Assembly (NCBI RefSeq): GCF_900155685.1 | Contig: NZ_LT732548.1 | Span: 2,220,572-2,284,571, forward strand | Length of the DNA stretch: 64,000 bases | Reading direction: 5' to 3' | Source: Paenibacillus bouchesdurhonensis | GTDB lineage: Bacteria; Bacillota; Bacilli; Paenibacillales; Paenibacillaceae | In this document: positions 51,635-60,799 of the stretch, piece by piece | Layout: each line of letters begins with the position of its first letter | How positions within the stretch are numbered: the stretch's first letter is position 1 | The notes under the pieces: generated by a model | Database searches by the model: none | Told to the model about the DNA's origin: nothing | What the model saw: only the letters and a program-made list of their open reading frames with translations | Program-made: the position numbers and the translations under genes

Positions 51635-52471
51635 ATGAGTCTATTTTACAGGTTCATCTTAATGGGCCTTTGCTTGCTAGCCGTACTTATCATGTCGTCC
51701 TGCCGATTACAAGAAGCCAAAACCGGCGAAGAATGGTTTAATCAGACTTGGTCCGGCTTGGCCGGTGTCGACACAATGACTTTTCAGGGCCAAGCTGCAT
51801 TGTGGCGTGGCGAGAAGAGGGTGCTGGAGCAAAATTTAAGCTATACCGGAAAGCTGGATGATCATCATCGTCTGACGATGAGGACGGTGTTAGCGGAAGG
51901 CGATCCCAACAAGGGAGGCCTTCTGGCCTCTGGAAAGCGTACGGGGGAAGTATATGAGACGGAGCTTCAGGCGATGGAGCGGCGTTGGCATATCGTGTCC
52001 GACGAAGAGGCTCTGGGTACAGGCTTGGCACGGTTAAATCCGCTAGAGCAGCTGGAGCATATCCGCACGGCAGGCAAGTCGATTAAATTGGAAAGCGGGG
52101 CGGCGAGAGGAACAAAAGTGCTGCGTATTGAACTTGATCCCAAGGATGCCCTTGCTTTGATTGGCGGAGAGTTGGAAAAGGAAATGACACAGGTTAAACA
52201 GAAGTGGGAGGAAAAGCTTGCGAAGCTGCCTGACGCTAAGCGGGTAAAGCTGACAAGCCAGACGGAGCAAATATGGAGCGCCGGTCACGAGCAGCTTGTA
52301 CAAATGCTGAATCAAGCCGAAACAGAAGCAGTTTACCACCTTACCATCAATGCCAAGACCGGTCTTCCGATTCGCCTGACCTCGGAATCGAGATTAACAT
52401 ATTTAAGTCCTCAAGGAGCCCCGCAGCAGGAGATGCTGCGGACGGATAACCGATTTGCCGACTATAGATAG
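51635..52471 (+). CDS. Lipoprotein with LolA-like fold, 278 aa
   Basis: Residues 1-23 (MSLFYRFILMGLCLLAVLIMSSC) are a lipoprotein signal with the modified Cys23. The mature part is soluble and has short alternating strands (NLSYTGKLDDHHRLTMRTVL, AGKSIKLESGAARGTKVLRIEL, VYHLTINAKTGLPIRLTSESRLTYLSPQG) with one long helix region (KEMTQVKQKWEEKLAKLPD), which looks like a LolA/LppX-like scaffold, but I cannot confirm the family. GGGAGGTAAC precedes ATG 51635. Function unknown. Confidence 0.7.
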   Translation: MSLFYRFILMGLCLLAVLIMSSCRLQEAKTGEEWFNQTWSGLAGVDTMTFQGQAALWRGEKRVLEQNLSYTGKLDDHHRLTMRTVLAEGDPNKGGLLASGKRTGEVYETELQAMERRWHIVSDEEALGTGLARLNPLEQLEHIRTAGKSIKLESGAARGTKVLRIELDPKDALALIGGELEKEMTQVKQKWEEKLAKLPDAKRVKLTSQTEQIWSAGHEQLVQMLNQAETEAVYHLTINAKTGLPIRLTSESRLTYLSPQGAPQQEMLRTDNRFADYR

Positions 52472-52631
52472 CGGCAGGCCCATTCCGGATCAATTCCTTA
52501 TCCCTTGGAAGAGTATGGGTCATCATGCTACAATAGAGAATGAATTTACCACTGTTCAACTTAGGTAAGCAGCTTCCTAATCTTAGCTAACAGGATGATG
52601 CTTATGTAAATTAGAGGAGGCGTAAGTCTGT

Positions 52632-53747
52632 ATGCGAGATCCAAGAATACAGAAATTAGCAGAGAATTTGGTTGGATATTCAGTTGATGTTCAACCAGGA
52701 GAGAATGTGCTTGTCGAAATGATTGGCAATGAGCGGGATTTATTAATCGCCATCATTGAGGAGGTAGGCAGAAAGGGCGGTAATGCATTTGTCGAGTTAA
52801 CCGACCGGACGGTGCAACGTTCGCTTTTCAAATATGCAAATGAGGAGCAGATGAAAACGTGGGCAGAAATTGACTTGAACCGGATGAAGCAAATGGATTG
52901 TTATATCGGCATCCGCGCAGGTACAAATGTAAATGAGCTGTCCGATGTTCCTGAAGACAAGATGAAGCTTTACAATTCGCTCTACTCCCATCCGGTACAT
53001 AGCGAGCAGCGGGTGAAGCATACAAAGTGGGTCGTGCTTCGTTATCCGAACGCCAGCATGGCGCAGCTGGCCAATACTAGCACTGAAGCATTCGAAAATT
53101 TCTATTTCGACGTGTGCAATCTGGATTATGCTAAGATGGATCGGGCGCAGGACGCGTTGGCTGATTTAATGAAACGCACGGACAAAGTGCGGATTACCGG
53201 CCCAGGTACTAATCTGTCTTTCTCCATTAAAGAAATCGGAGCCATTAAATGTTCTGGAGAGCGCAACATCCCTGATGGCGAGGTCTATACAGCGCCGGTA
53301 AGAGACTCCGTGAATGGAACGATCAGCTATAATACGCCTACCTTGTATAATGGAATTACTTTCGAGAACATTAAATTCCGTTTCGAGAATGGGAAGATCG
53401 TCGAGGCGACGAGCAACGACACGGAAAACTTGAACAAAATATTGGATACGGACGGGGGCTCCAGATATATTGGAGAGTTTGCCATCGGCTTTAACCCTTA
53501 TATTTTGCATCCGATGAAGGATATATTGTTCGATGAGAAGATTGCCGGCAGCCTTCATTTTACGCCAGGGCAAGCTTATGAAGAGGCGTTTAACGGGAAC
53601 AAGTCGTCGATCCACTGGGATTTGGTTCTGATTCAGCGTCCGGAATATGGCGGCGGGGAGATTTATTTTGACGATGTATTGATCCGTAAAGACGGTATTT
53701 TTGTATTGCCGGAGCTAGAAGGATTGAATCCGGAGAACTTGAAATAA
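52632..53747 (+). CDS. ampS: Aminopeptidase, M29 family
   Basis: A metallo-aminopeptidase (AmpS/PepS-type). The opening RDPRIQKLAENLVGYSVDVQPGENVLVEM, the central AQLANTSTEAFENFYFDVCNLDYAKMDRAQD, the metal and catalytic motif region GERNIPDGEVYTAPVRDSVNGTI, and the C-terminal GSLHFTPGQAYEEAFNGNKSSIHWDLVLIQ are all typical of M29. 371 residues, close to 400 in relatives. ATG 52632 after GAGGAGGCG. Downstream, the HPr-like gene begins after 85 bp. Confidence 0.9.
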   Translation: MRDPRIQKLAENLVGYSVDVQPGENVLVEMIGNERDLLIAIIEEVGRKGGNAFVELTDRTVQRSLFKYANEEQMKTWAEIDLNRMKQMDCYIGIRAGTNVNELSDVPEDKMKLYNSLYSHPVHSEQRVKHTKWVVLRYPNASMAQLANTSTEAFENFYFDVCNLDYAKMDRAQDALADLMKRTDKVRITGPGTNLSFSIKEIGAIKCSGERNIPDGEVYTAPVRDSVNGTISYNTPTLYNGITFENIKFRFENGKIVEATSNDTENLNKILDTDGGSRYIGEFAIGFNPYILHPMKDILFDEKIAGSLHFTPGQAYEEAFNGNKSSIHWDLVLIQRPEYGGGEIYFDDVLIRKDGIFVLPELEGLNPENLK

Positions 53748-53832
53748 ACGATAATATACCTTGCTAGGGAAGCGGATTCAATGTATCATGGTAATATATT
53801 TATTCCAATGTGAGACGCGGAGGGATTCTAAA

Positions 53833-54078
53833 GTGGCGAACAACAATCAAGCGGTAGTTGAAATTGCCCAAACAGCGGGCAAATTTGCATCATCCATCGT
53901 TCTTCAAGCAGATAATAAGTATATCGATGTAAAGAGTATTTTGGGTCTCTTCACGACGCTCGTGAATACACAAAGCTATGAATTGCACGTTCACGGGCCA
54001 GATGCGGATGAAGCGAAAGCTGCTGTATCCGAAGTGTTCAAGAAGCATGGGTTGAATGTGAAGGTAGTAGCCGAATAA
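53833..54078 (+). CDS. HPr-like protein without the catalytic histidine, 81 aa
   Basis: A cytosolic PTS-like protein. From residue 4 on, it aligns without gaps with Bacillus HPr from position 15 on; the position equal to His15 is Asn4 (the motif HARPAT is replaced by NNQAVV), so it cannot carry the PEP-derived phosphate. Ser35 in VKSILGLFTT corresponds to the regulatory Ser46, so HPr kinase could phosphorylate it. The N-terminal strand of HPr is missing. GGAGGGATTC is spaced for GTG 53833. Crh, with Gln in place of His15, is the closest known idea. Confidence 0.75.
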   Translation: MANNNQAVVEIAQTAGKFASSIVLQADNKYIDVKSILGLFTTLVNTQSYELHVHGPDADEAKAAVSEVFKKHGLNVKVVAE

Positions 54079-54087
54079 CATTCGATC

Positions 54088-54126
54088 AAAGAAGCACTCT
54101 TGCCGTTGCGGCAAGAGTGCTTCTTT
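54088..54126 (+). terminator. Terminator after the HPr-like gene
   Basis: AAAGAAGCACTCTTGCC and GGCAAGAGTGCTTCTTT form a near-perfect 17-bp stem. Confidence 0.9.
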
Positions 54127-54211
54127 TGAGAAATAACGTCATTTTGTATTGCTGTGGTAAATATCATATCTATTTGGGGAGACTTGGGAGGCGGATTATT
54201 TAGAGAGGTTC

Positions 54212-54240
54212 TTGTATTGGCCTCCGATTTCGTCTAATAT
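54212..54240 (+). promoter_or_regulatory. ylaN promoter
   Basis: TTGTAT (54212-54217) and TAATAT (54235-54240) are separated by 17 bp, about 52 bp before the ylaN start codon. Confidence 0.5.
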
Positions 54241-54292
54241 TAAGAATAGAGTAGATGAGTGATCGACTTTATGGACATAGGGGGGAAGAAAC

Positions 54293-54580
54293 ATGACTTC
54301 ATCTGATTTGCAGGAGCAACTGAGTCTGAAAGCATTAAATCTTCTGCAGGAAGATGCAGATAAAATACAGAAGCTGATCGAAGTACAGATGGAGAACCTG
54401 GCTACGCGTTACTGCCCTCTCTATGAGGAAGTATTGGATACCCAGATGTACGGTTTCTCCAGACAGGTTGACTACGCGGTTCGTGTCGGGCTCATTCAAG
54501 AGCCAACAGGCAAACAAATTTTGAACAAGCTGGAACGAAATTTGGCTCTGTTATACGAAGCGATGAACAATAAAGAGTAG
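54293..54580 (+). CDS. ylaN: YlaN family protein (DUF1507)
   Basis: A small helical protein essential under iron limitation in B. subtilis and reported to act on Fur. The conserved [57 protein letters not shown] and [18 protein letters not shown] are diagnostic. 95 residues, normal. AGGGGGGAAGAAAC precedes ATG 54293. It lies near ftsW as it does in Bacillus, but is separated by an Asp23 gene and is convergent with ftsW. Confidence 0.93.
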   Translation: MTSSDLQEQLSLKALNLLQEDADKIQKLIEVQMENLATRYCPLYEEVLDTQMYGFSRQVDYAVRVGLIQEPTGKQILNKLERNLALLYEAMNNKE

Positions 54581-54613
54581 CCTGTTTAGTAGAAGCAGGC
54601 TTACATAGTTCAG

Positions 54614-54656
54614 AAAGCGTACAAGCTGCGGATTACCGCGCGCGGTACGCTTTTTT
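54614..54656 (+). terminator. Terminator after ylaN
   Basis: AAAGCGTAC and GTACGCTTTTTT pair, with an inner GCGG/CCGC element. Of the wider gap 54581-54913, the remaining 54657-54913 shows no gene; TTTTGGGGAAAA and CTCCCCATTT near 54812-54852 are weak inverted arms only. Confidence 0.75.
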
Positions 54657-54913
54657 ATTTAATCACATATATGACATAAAGCTAAGATGATGAGAGTCGC
54701 AGAAATGATGAATTGCAAAGTGGCCGACTAATGCGCGTAAGATCCTGCGGCACTTACTACAAAGAAAAAATAATAGAGACGGCGACAAAATAGTGAGATT
54801 CAATATAACCATTTTGGGGAAAATAAAAACGATAAAAAAGAATACTCCCCATTTGCTTTAAAAGAGCGTAGGAATTACAATAAATAATAATGAGGTTGAA
54901 GGAGGAATGGACC

Positions 54914-55276
54914 ATGACCGAACAATTACAGTTAGATAATGGGCTTATTCGAATTTCAGATGACGTCGTTTCCAAAATCGCCGGGATGGCGGCCTTGGAA
55001 ACACCGGGAATCGCAGCAATGTCCGGTGGCTTGTCCGAGGGATGGGCGAAGCGTCTAAGCGGCAAGAACGTGCAAAAGGGCGTCACCGTAGAAGTCGGTC
55101 AGTTGGAAGCGGCAATCGATCTCCGTATTATTGTGCTGTATGAGACACCGATTCACGAGGTATGTCGCATGCTGCAGCAAAATGTTCGTGAAGCGGTTGA
55201 AAGCATGACAGGACTTAAAGCCGTGGAAGTCAATGTGAAGGTAGAGGGCGTTGCATTCAAAGATGATGAAATCTAA
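54914..55276 (+). CDS. Asp23/Gls24 family protein, 120 aa
   Basis: A small cytosolic or membrane-associated envelope stress protein of the DUF322 family. The pattern LIRISDDVVSKIAGMAALETPGIAAMSGG, GVTVEVGQLEAAIDLRIIVLYETPIHEVCRMLQ and VREAVESMTGLKAVEVNVKVEGV is typical (YqhY-like). The stop codon is at 55276 and ATG 54914, after GGAGGAATGGACC, gives the usual length; a longer frame upstream is not needed. Cell-wall related role in relatives. Terminator at 55337-55369. Confidence 0.88.
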   Translation: MTEQLQLDNGLIRISDDVVSKIAGMAALETPGIAAMSGGLSEGWAKRLSGKNVQKGVTVEVGQLEAAIDLRIIVLYETPIHEVCRMLQQNVREAVESMTGLKAVEVNVKVEGVAFKDDEI

Positions 55277-55336
55277 AAATGCAGCGGTATCGGTACATAG
55301 ATGGTTTGAGGCAATCTGACCGAACCTGGAAGCAAG

Positions 55337-55369
55337 AAGAAGACTACGGGATTCCCGTAGTCTTCTTTC
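55337..55369. terminator. Terminator between convergent Asp23 and ftsW genes
   Basis: AGAAGACTACGGG and CCGTAGTCTTCTTT form a stem with a 4-nt loop and T/A runs on both sides. Confidence 0.85.
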
Positions 55370-55383
55370 GTAATTGTATACGA

Positions 55384-56625
55384 TTAGCGTCCGTATCTTG
55401 AATTCCCCAGTTCACGGGAAGCTTCCTTTACAACGACCGATTTCGTGCGTTCCTGCTTCGCAGGCAGAGTGGAGTCGCGCGAAATGCTGAGGACGATTCC
55501 CATCGCTCCCATCATGACCAGCAGAGAGGAGCCGCCATAGCTTATAAACGGCAGGGTTACCCCTGTTATAGGAATCGTGCGCGTTACGCCCCCGATGTTA
55601 ACAAAGGCTTGAATAGCGATGAGTCCCATAATGCCTACGCCTGTCAGCAAGCCGAACGTACTGGAGCAGCGGAGTGAGACAAGCAGTCCCCTCCATATAA
55701 AATAGATGTATAGCAACAAGAAAATAATGCTGCCGATAAACCCGAATTCTTCGCCGATGACCGAAAATATAAAGTCATTATAAGAGTTGGGCAGGTAATG
55801 CAGCTTCTGAATGCCTTGGCCGAATCCAGCTCCCGTCAAGCCGCCATGTCCTAGCGCGGTCAAGGAATGAATGATGTTATAGCCGGTATGCTGGGGATCC
55901 TCCCAAGGGTTTATGAACGATGTGATTCGCCCTACTTTATAGTTGCTGCCCGCTTGCTTCTCACTCGGATTGATCTGATCCAGGAGGGCGCCGGCGCCGA
56001 GTACGATGCTGGCGCCAAGGATAAGCAGAGCGATAGAACCTAAAATATGCTTCAAGTTTGCCCCGCCAGCAAATATAATGAGACCGGCAGTAGCTACCAG
56101 AATCATGCATGAGCCAAAATCGGGCTGCAGCATAATGAGGCCAGCCACGAACCCGACGATGACCATCACGGGGATATAGCCTGTTCTTAAATCCCGGAAA
56201 CGATCCCCTTTCTTCGAAATCAGGGCAGCCAGATAAAGGATCGTGGCAATCTTGGCCAGCTCGGTAGGCTGAACGCCGAGTCCGAAGATCATAAACCAGC
56301 TTCTTGCCCCGAAGATATCGTCAGCTAAAAATGGAACAAGCATCAGCATAATAATAGTTACAATAAAAACAGGGACAAAAAGCTTCTTGAACTTGTCATA
56401 AGGAATGTTCATCGTAATGAACATGAGGATCATGCCGACTCCTCCGAAAGCTATTTGACGTTTCGTAAAGTACATCAAATCATAACCAAATTTTTCACTT
56501 ACTAAAGTAATGTTGGAGCTGGAGCTGAATACCATGACAATCCCGAAGCCAACCAATAACAGGGTGAGAATAAGGAGTTGAAAATCGGGAGCTCCGCGTT
56601 TGGGCTCTGATTTGCTGTCTCTCAT
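55384..56625 (-). CDS. ftsW: FtsW/RodA/SpoVE-type lipid II polymerase
   Basis: A SEDS-family peptidoglycan glycosyltransferase of the division or elongation machinery with ten predicted membrane helices. Conserved SEDS motifs: GARSWFMIFGLGVQPTELAKIATILYLA, LIMLQPDFGSCMIL, GAGFGQGIQKLHYLPNSYNDFIFSVIGEE and ITGVTLPFISYGGSSLLVMM. 413 residues. By position next to ylaN the FtsW assignment is favoured over SpoVE. ATG 56625; the YugN gene lies 10 bp upstream on the same strand, so they are probably one operon. Confidence 0.88.
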   Translation of the reverse strand: MRDSKSEPKRGAPDFQLLILTLLLVGFGIVMVFSSSSNITLVSEKFGYDLMYFTKRQIAFGGVGMILMFITMNIPYDKFKKLFVPVFIVTIIMLMLVPFLADDIFGARSWFMIFGLGVQPTELAKIATILYLAALISKKGDRFRDLRTGYIPVMVIVGFVAGLIMLQPDFGSCMILVATAGLIIFAGGANLKHILGSIALLILGASIVLGAGALLDQINPSEKQAGSNYKVGRITSFINPWEDPQHTGYNIIHSLTALGHGGLTGAGFGQGIQKLHYLPNSYNDFIFSVIGEEFGFIGSIIFLLLYIYFIWRGLLVSLRCSSTFGLLTGVGIMGLIAIQAFVNIGGVTRTIPITGVTLPFISYGGSSLLVMMGAMGIVLSISRDSTLPAKQERTKSVVVKEASRELGNSRYGR

Positions 56626-56635
56626 GCCAAGATCC

Positions 56636-56977
56636 TTACGCCTCTAGGAGTTGTTTCAGTTCAGTTAGCTTAAGGTTGGCTGTCTTCTGCACGAACGCTG
56701 GAATTTCCGATTCGTATTCCAGTCCATGCGGGAATGTAGCACGTCCGATATAAACGGCTTCAATTTCCAGAACTGTGTCAGGACGCTCCAATTTGCCCTC
56801 AACGGCGCGTGTGTTGATACGAAGGAAATATTCGTTATCATTTTCTTCTATTTTGTAATCGTATGTAGCCCGGTAATATTCCCATTGCCAGCGAATAAAC
56901 CCGACTTTCTCCGCAGTTTCGTCCAAGTAGGACAAATCGCTTTTTATTCCGTTCAAACCGGTATTTTCGAGAATCAT
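56636..56977 (-). CDS. YugN-like family protein, 113 aa
   Basis: A small soluble protein with the YugN pattern: MILENTGLNGIKSDLSYLDE, FIRWQWEYYRATYDYKIEENDNEYFLRINTRAVEG and YIGRATFPHGLEYE. No function is established. The 113-residue length fits. It starts at ATG 56977 after an AAGGAGG-type site and is immediately upstream of ftsW on the same strand. Confidence 0.85.
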   Translation of the reverse strand: MILENTGLNGIKSDLSYLDETAEKVGFIRWQWEYYRATYDYKIEENDNEYFLRINTRAVEGKLERPDTVLEIEAVYIGRATFPHGLEYESEIPAFVQKTANLKLTELKQLLEA

Positions 56978-57197
56978 CGTGTAAAAGGCCTCCTTAAAAG
57001 TTCTCCTCCCATGATATTATGTTTCAACCACTTGTGCAAGCATAGGAAACGCTTCAAAATAGTGAGGGGACGCTGTTTGTTGTTAATTGCGCCATATTGG
57101 GCGCGCGAGATTTCTGATACAATAATACATAATGTTTGACGGCAGGCTTGCTGCTGTTAAATAGATGCGTTATTGACAAAGAAGGAAGTGGGAGTCA

Positions 57198-58367
57198 ATG
57201 AGAGAAGAAGCGCTAAAATCGTTGTTTCCAGCTATGGTTGAACGGAGACGGTATTTGCATCGTTATCCGGAATTGTCATTTCAAGAGCAGAATACATCAG
57301 CCTATGTTGCTGATGTATTGAGGGAGCTAGGTATTGATACAGTTGTTGGCGTGGGCGGGAACGGAGTCGTTGGAACGATTAAGGGCCAACTGCCCGGAAG
57401 AACGGTTGCGCTGCGCGCTGATATGGATGCGCTGCCGATCCAAGACGAGAAGACCTGCGAATATGCATCACAGGTTCAAGGAGTAATGCATGCTTGCGGA
57501 CATGACGGGCATACCTCGGCTCTGCTCGCGGTGGCCGAGTATTTCAGCTCTCGCAGAGAAAAGCTGCAGGGCGAAATACGCCTTCTCTTTCAGCCGGCAG
57601 AGGAAGTGTGCCCCGGAGGAGCGCTATCTATGATCGAAGCTGGTGCGCTGGATGGAGTCGACGTCATATACGGCGTCCATTTATGGACGCCGATTCCAGT
57701 AGGTACGACGGCCAGCAGACCCGGGCCGCTGATGGCCTCTACGGATGAATTTTTTATCGAGCTGTCGGGACGAGGAGGGCACGGAGGGATGCCGCATGCT
57801 GCGGTAGACAGCGTTGTCGCAGGATCTGCGCTAGTGCTGCAGCTGCAAAGCGTCGTCAGCCGTTCGGTCAATCCACTCGATCCTGCGGTCGTTACGATCG
57901 GCTCGATTCATGGCGGGACGGCTCAGAACGTGATTGCCGATACCTGCCGATTGGCAGGCACGGTTCGCTGCTTCCATGAGGAGACGAGGAAGACAATTCG
58001 CGATCGCATTGAGCAATTAGCGCAAGGAACAGCACAAGCCTATGGAGCCGGAGTATCCATCGATTATATGACCGGTTATCCCAGCCTTGTAAATCATCAG
58101 GAGGAATTCGAGAGATTTCAGAACGTTGCAGCGAAGGAGGCCGGGCTTGGCGTGGAGCTTTCTCCGCAAATTATGCCTGCTGAAGATTTTGCTTATTATT
58201 TGCAGCGGGTTCCGGGCTGCTTCATGCTTGTAGGAGCCGGAAACCCTGCGAAGAATGCTGCTTACCCCCACCATCATCCAAAATTTGATATCGATGAAGA
58301 GGCGATGCTTCATGCGGCGAGCCTCATGATTGCGATGGCAGAGGCCTATCAATCGGATAGGCAATAA
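57198..58367 (+). CDS. M20 family amidohydrolase, 389 aa
   Basis: A metal-dependent amidase of the hippurate hydrolase/IAA-amino-acid hydrolase type. Metal-binding Cys in GVMHACGHDGHTSALLAVAE, the FQPAEEVCPGGALSMIEAG motif, the dimer-domain His in GHGGMPHAAVDS, and the C-terminal MPAEDFAYYLQRVPGCFMLVG are conserved. N-acetyl-diaminopimelate deacetylase (DapL side pathway) or an N-acyl-amino-acid hydrolase are both possible; the substrate is not decided. GAAGTGGGAGTC precedes ATG 57198. It is alone. Confidence 0.9.
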   Translation: MREEALKSLFPAMVERRRYLHRYPELSFQEQNTSAYVADVLRELGIDTVVGVGGNGVVGTIKGQLPGRTVALRADMDALPIQDEKTCEYASQVQGVMHACGHDGHTSALLAVAEYFSSRREKLQGEIRLLFQPAEEVCPGGALSMIEAGALDGVDVIYGVHLWTPIPVGTTASRPGPLMASTDEFFIELSGRGGHGGMPHAAVDSVVAGSALVLQLQSVVSRSVNPLDPAVVTIGSIHGGTAQNVIADTCRLAGTVRCFHEETRKTIRDRIEQLAQGTAQAYGAGVSIDYMTGYPSLVNHQEEFERFQNVAAKEAGLGVELSPQIMPAEDFAYYLQRVPGCFMLVGAGNPAKNAAYPHHHPKFDIDEEAMLHAASLMIAMAEAYQSDRQ

Positions 58368-58467
58368 ATTCGGCAATCATCTAGAATCCTGCCAATAGTA
58401 CTAATTTGCCGAGTGATGCATAATATTGCTCCTTCCTAGGAAATCTATATCATGGAGGGATAGCATA

Positions 58468-58890
58468 ATGAGAAAAGTAAAAGACATCATGACAGATCAA
58501 GTGGTTACTGTTTCGCCGCAAGACAACATATACGAGGTCGCGGTTAAAATGAAGGATCATGATACGGGCTTCATTCCCGTTGTGGAGGACGGAAGCCGCT
58601 TAATCGGCGTCATTACTGATCGTGACCTTGTCATTCGTGCGATTGCGGACAAGCATCCCGGCTCCACTTCGGTGGAGACCGTGATGACGCGAGGCATCCG
58701 TGCCGCTTCCCCGGACACTCCTGTGGACGACGCTGCGGAGCTGATGGCTGAGCAGCAAATTCGCCGTCTGCCAGTAACTGAAGGAGAACGGCTAATTGGC
58801 GTTGTATCGATCGGCGATTTGGCCGTACGCAACAACTTTGCCGATGAAGCAGGGGATGCGCTCAGCGAGATCTCCCATCAAGTCCATTAA
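58468..58890 (+). CDS. Tandem CBS-domain protein, 140 aa
   Basis: Two CBS motifs form one Bateman module: MRKVKDIMTDQVVTVSPQDN to IGVITDRDLVIRAIAD and ETVMTRGIRAASPDTPVDDAA to IGVVSIGDLAVRN. Such proteins bind adenosyl nucleotides; this looks like the short YhcV-type form without an extra domain. An unrelated start at 58426 exists upstream, but GGAGGGATAGCATA is spaced for ATG 58468. It is independent of the helicase pair that follows. Confidence 0.9.
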   Translation: MRKVKDIMTDQVVTVSPQDNIYEVAVKMKDHDTGFIPVVEDGSRLIGVITDRDLVIRAIADKHPGSTSVETVMTRGIRAASPDTPVDDAAELMAEQQIRRLPVTEGERLIGVVSIGDLAVRNNFADEAGDALSEISHQVH

Positions 58891-58953
58891 TTCCATTTCC
58901 CAGCCCGGGCTGTGTTCAATATGGATTGAACAACTTGCACAGGGGCATTTAAG

Positions 58954-58992
58954 AGAAGAAGTTCGCATAAGTGCTTGCGGACTTCTTCTTTT
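58954..58992 (+). terminator. Terminator before the helicase pair
   Basis: GAAGAAGTTCGCA pairs with TTGCGGACTTCTTC, followed by TTTTCC. It separates the CBS gene from the helicase genes. Confidence 0.75.
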
Positions 58993-59065
58993 CCATACCG
59001 CATATTTAGAGGTTGCGCTTTACTTAAAGCAGCTTGGTAACAGTTTAGAAAAAGGAGGCCTTGTA

Positions 59066-60799
59066 ATGAATGGAGCGGGAGCCTGCATCGTGCAGCGTGA
59101 TTTAACCGTACTTCTGGAGAAGGAGCATCCTGGATTTGAACAAGCCAAATTGCAGTTGGCTTGTTTCGCGGAGCTAGTTAAAAGTCCGGCCTTGTTTCAT
59201 ACATACCGAATTACGCCGCTTTCTTTATGGAATGCGGCAGCAGACGGGTGGACTGCGGATGACGTGGTGGATCGGCTGCGAAATATGGCGAGATGGGAGG
59301 TTCCCGGCAAAGTGATCTCAGATATCCATACATGGATATCCCGTTACGGTTCACTAGCTCTGATCAAAATTCAGGATGCGCCGGACATGCTCTGTCTTGA
59401 AGCACGCGGCACGAGTCCATCGCTGCTATCGCAACTGGAGAAGGAGCCCGCGCTTTCTCCATTTAGACTGCAGCGGGACGGCAGCTTCAGACTTCGATTC
59501 CCGGCTGTATTCCGCGGCTTGCTCAAGCAAGAGACGGCCCGGCTTGGTTACCCGGTCATCGACGAGGCTGGTTATCATAGGGGGCATACTTTGCCGCTCG
59601 CTCTTAGAACGCAGCTCTCCGACGGTCGGCCTTTTGCGCTAAGGGATTATCAGATGGAAGGGGTTCAGGCATTTGCGGGATCGATAAACTCGAACGGAAA
59701 GCAAGGAATCGGGGGCAGCGGAGTTATTGTTCTGCCGTGCGGGGCCGGGAAGACGGTAGTCGGGATTGCCGCGCTTGAGCGCTTGCAGTGCGAAACGCTG
59801 ATCTTAACCTCGAACGTCACTTCAGTACGGCAGTGGATTGCTGAAATATGTCAGAAGACAACGTTATCGCGGGAGGAAGTCGGGGAGTATTCCGGCGACA
59901 GGAAGCAGGTACGGCCGGTCACGGTATCGACCTATCAGATTTTGACCCACCGCTATAGGAAAGAGGAAGAATTCAAGCATATGAGTTTGTTTAACGAAAG
60001 GGACTGGGGGCTGATTATTTACGATGAGGTTCATTTGCTTCCGGCGCCCGTATTTCGTGCCACGGCAGAGATCCAGGCGACGAGGCGCCTGGGATTGACG
60101 GCAACGCTCGTTCGGGAGGACGGGTGCGAGCGGGATGTATTCTCGCTCATCGGGCCGAAATTGTATGAGGTTCCCTGGCGCGAGCTGGAAGAGCGCGGTC
60201 ATATTGCCCAGGTTGAGTGTCAGGAAATTCAGATCCAGATGTCCGCCTCCCTTAGGGAGAAATATGAAGCCGTCCAAGGACGCGACAAATTCAGAATAGC
60301 GGCAGAAAATCCCCGAAAAATCGTCTGGCTGCAAAAATTGCTTCACCTGCATGAAGATCGGCAAATTTTAATCATCGGCCAATATTTGCAGCAGTTGACT
60401 CAGGTGGCTGACGTCCTGCAGGCTCCGCTAATTATCGGAAGCACGCCGCAGAAGGAGCGAGTCCGGCTGTTTCAGGCTTTTCGCGAACGGCGAATTCAAG
60501 TGCTCGTAGTGTCTAAGGTTGCTAACTTTGCGGTGGATCTCCCGGATGCTTCTGTGGCTGTGCAAATATCGGGCAGCTTCGGCTCCAGGCAGGAGGAGGC
60601 TCAGCGGCTTGGTCGGATTTTGCGCCCGAAAATGTCGGGAGATGTCGCGTATTTCTATAGCTTAGTATCAGCGGACAGCAGGGAGCAGCATTTTGCATTG
60701 CGTCGGCAGCTGTTTCTCGTAGAGCAGGGATATGAATACTCTATCCATTCCGATGACGCATCCTGTTTAGAGACTGTCACCCGAAAGGAGGCGCATTGA
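59066..60799 (+). CDS. XPB/Rad25-type superfamily 2 DNA helicase, 577 aa
   Basis: A predicted 3'-5' DNA helicase/translocase. Residues about 10-95 form a Helicase_C_3/XPB-damage-recognition-like module (LQLACFAELVKSPALFHTYRITPLSLW, GWTADDVVDRLRNMARWEVP). Then come LRDYQ (193), the Walker A loop LPCGAGKT (Lys229), DEVH (320-323), LTAT, the XPB-specific RED motif at 350-352, and motif VI AQRLGRILRP (near 512-521). AAAGGAGG at 59050-59057 is well placed for ATG 59066. The frame runs open further upstream, but without features. It ends in TGA, overlapping the next gene's TTG start. Confidence 0.93.
   Translation: MNGAGACIVQRDLTVLLEKEHPGFEQAKLQLACFAELVKSPALFHTYRITPLSLWNAAADGWTADDVVDRLRNMARWEVPGKVISDIHTWISRYGSLALIKIQDAPDMLCLEARGTSPSLLSQLEKEPALSPFRLQRDGSFRLRFPAVFRGLLKQETARLGYPVIDEAGYHRGHTLPLALRTQLSDGRPFALRDYQMEGVQAFAGSINSNGKQGIGGSGVIVLPCGAGKTVVGIAALERLQCETLILTSNVTSVRQWIAEICQKTTLSREEVGEYSGDRKQVRPVTVSTYQILTHRYRKEEEFKHMSLFNERDWGLIIYDEVHLLPAPVFRATAEIQATRRLGLTATLVREDGCERDVFSLIGPKLYEVPWRELEERGHIAQVECQEIQIQMSASLREKYEAVQGRDKFRIAAENPRKIVWLQKLLHLHEDRQILIIGQYLQQLTQVADVLQAPLIIGSTPQKERVRLFQAFRERRIQVLVVSKVANFAVDLPDASVAVQISGSFGSRQEEAQRLGRILRPKMSGDVAYFYSLVSADSREQHFALRRQLFLVEQGYEYSIHSDDASCLETVTRKEAH

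Noticed and set aside
53761..53832. 24-codon upstream extension of the HPr-like protein
   Set aside because: It has no ribosome-binding site and does not supply the missing HPr N-terminal strand; GTG 53833 has a good GGAGGG site.
58796..59065. 90-codon upstream extension of the XPB frame
   Set aside because: It overlaps the CBS gene in another phase and the terminator; AAAGGAGG before ATG 59066 marks the real start.
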